This document shows positions 13,717 to 14,170 of a stretch of 14,170 nt of DNA, one piece after another. Source of the stretch: UBA1756 sp045627805 (lineage in GTDB: Bacteria; Bacteroidota; Bacteroidia; Bacteroidales; WCHB1-69). The stretch covers positions 1-14,170 of the forward strand of contig JAZQOJ010000100.1 of the NCBI GenBank assembly GCA_045627805.1. The letters are read 5' to 3'. A program made the translations under genes and the position numbers. The stretch's first letter is position 1. Each line of letters starts with the position of its first letter. The notes below the pieces were generated by a model, which was given only the letters and a program-made list of their open reading frames with translations, searched no databases and was not told the DNA's origin.

Positions 13717-13869
13717 ATGGAACAAAGTTCTACCCTTTTGAAAAAACGAAGATCGCTGCGGCTTTCAGCACCTCGCAAATTCATCATTGACAATATTTTG
13801 AATTATTCAAAGTCGGTAAGCATCATTCGCTATCCTATCGGAAATTCATTTGTAGTAACCAACAATTAA
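13717..13869 (+). CDS. Small basic protein of 50 residues, unknown function
   Basis: ATG at 13717-13719 opens 50 codons ending in TAA at 13867-13869. The protein begins MEQSSTLLKKRRSLRLS, then APRKFIIDNILNYSKSVSII and ends FVVTNN. It has a strongly basic N-terminal third (K9 K10 R11 R12, R15, R20, K21) followed by a FIIDNILNYSKSVSII helix/strand-like segment. The stop codon is embedded in the stem of the following terminator, as happens with tightly packed real genes. It lies 109 bases after the aminotransferase gene without an intervening terminator, so it may share that transcript. It reminds me of short Bacteroidota proteins with a basic start and an ILNYSKS-like core, but I cannot name a family. 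No promoter of its own is convincing. Confidence 0.6.
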   Translation: MEQSSTLLKKRRSLRLSAPRKFIIDNILNYSKSVSIIRYPIGNSFVVTNN

Positions 13870-13899
13870 AAAGGTGTCGCTTCAAAGCGGCACCTTTTT
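13868..13899. terminator. Bidirectional terminator between the 50-residue gene and the right Rpn gene
   Basis: AAAAAGGTGTCGC (13868-13880) pairs with GCGGCACCTTTTT (13887-13899) over 13 pairs with one G-U, leaving a six-base loop (TTCAAA). An A-run on one side and a T-run on the other make it work on both strands. It lies between convergent genes whose stops are at 13869 and 13907. Confidence 0.85.
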
Positions 13900-13906
13900 G
13901 TAATGA

Positions 13907-14170
13907 CTATTCCGACAGTTTTTTCAGTTCCTCTATTCCGAGTCCTGTGGCTTCTGCCACATCGGTAATGGGCAATCCCATCTTCAAAAATTTCATTGCC
14001 GTGTTCCGAAGGAGTTCCAATCCCTTTTCCAATCCCTTTTCCATACCTTCGGCAAATCCCTCTTTGGCGGCGTATTCTTTTGCGTAGGCGATGGCGTCTT
14101 GCACGTCCTCGTACTCTAAAACACTCTTGTAATACTTCTCTTTTTCCATCTTGTCCAATTTTGAAATTCT
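13907..14170 (-). CDS. Rpn-family recombination-promoting nuclease / transposase-like protein, C-terminal part, cut by right window edge
   Basis: The frame is open from the right edge to the TAG at 13907-13909 (87 codons), so this is the tail of a longer gene and the in-frame TTG and ATG near 14150 need not be its start. The tail has the family pattern: KLDKMEKEKYYKSVLEY (end of the nuclease part), DVQDAIAYAKEYA, the repeat-like helical segment EGFAEGMEKGLEKGLELL, then NTAMKFLKMGLP, and a terminal helix pair ITDVAEATGLGIEELKKL. The nuclease core with its catalytic motif lies outside the window. Same strand and family as the gene at the left edge; they cannot be the same copy unless the region is circular or duplicated, because they are about 13.7 kb apart and enter from opposite edges. 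The bidirectional terminator follows directly. Confidence 0.82.
   Translation of the reverse strand, partial: RISKLDKMEKEKYYKSVLEYEDVQDAIAYAKEYAAKEGFAEGMEKGLEKGLELLRNTAMKFLKMGLPITDVAEATGLGIEELKKLSE

Overview
The window looks like chromosome of a member of the Bacteroidales (Bacteroidota), probably a gut- or rumen-type lineage. The signs are: promoter -7 elements of the TAnnTTTG kind in front of several genes, no Shine-Dalgarno sequences, a protein with the type B C-terminal sorting domain of the type IX secretion system, Bacteroidota-style small lipoproteins, a split transketolase, and pieces of two Rpn (PD-(D/E)XK) nuclease/transposase-family genes at the edges. I cannot place it below order level.

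Layout. Bases 1-172 hold the start of an Rpn-family gene (minus strand, runs off the left edge). Bases 173-606 are a non-coding stretch with its promoter, a heptamer-based palindrome and a short 8-base periodicity. Bases 607-1542 encode a secreted T9SS cargo protein. Bases 1566-1609 are a strong terminator for the two-lipoprotein unit 2516-1625, whose genes use strongly biased, A/T-ending codons. Bases 12272-2752 hold nine minus-strand genes packed head to tail: sppA, a steroid 5-alpha-reductase-like membrane protein, rlmD, dapB, a transglutaminase-like exported protein, an outer-membrane beta-barrel-like protein, glmM, a transketolase C-terminal subunit and an ECF sigma factor. Gaps are 0-52 bases; a promoter-like element precedes the transketolase gene. 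A class I aminotransferase gene (12375-13607) diverges from sppA across a nearly symmetric bidirectional promoter. It is followed by an unlisted-type small gene of 50 codons (13717-13869), a bidirectional terminator, and the C-terminal end of a second Rpn-family gene that enters from the right edge.

How the genes fit together. dapB (diaminopimelate) and glmM (UDP-GlcNAc) both feed peptidoglycan synthesis, and the surrounding genes are largely envelope genes (signal peptide peptidase, transglutaminase-like protein, beta-barrel-like protein, polytopic membrane reductase). The long block therefore reads as an envelope/housekeeping operon with an RNA-modification gene, a pentose-phosphate gene and a sigma factor included. 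The core is ordinary chromosome. The less ordinary material is at the two ends (Rpn genes, heptamer palindrome, 50-residue protein), in a 13-base leader motif found at the same distance before three different genes, and in two family-level oddities: an orphan transketolase half and a steroid-reductase homologue with its catalytic Glu and Tyr apparently intact.
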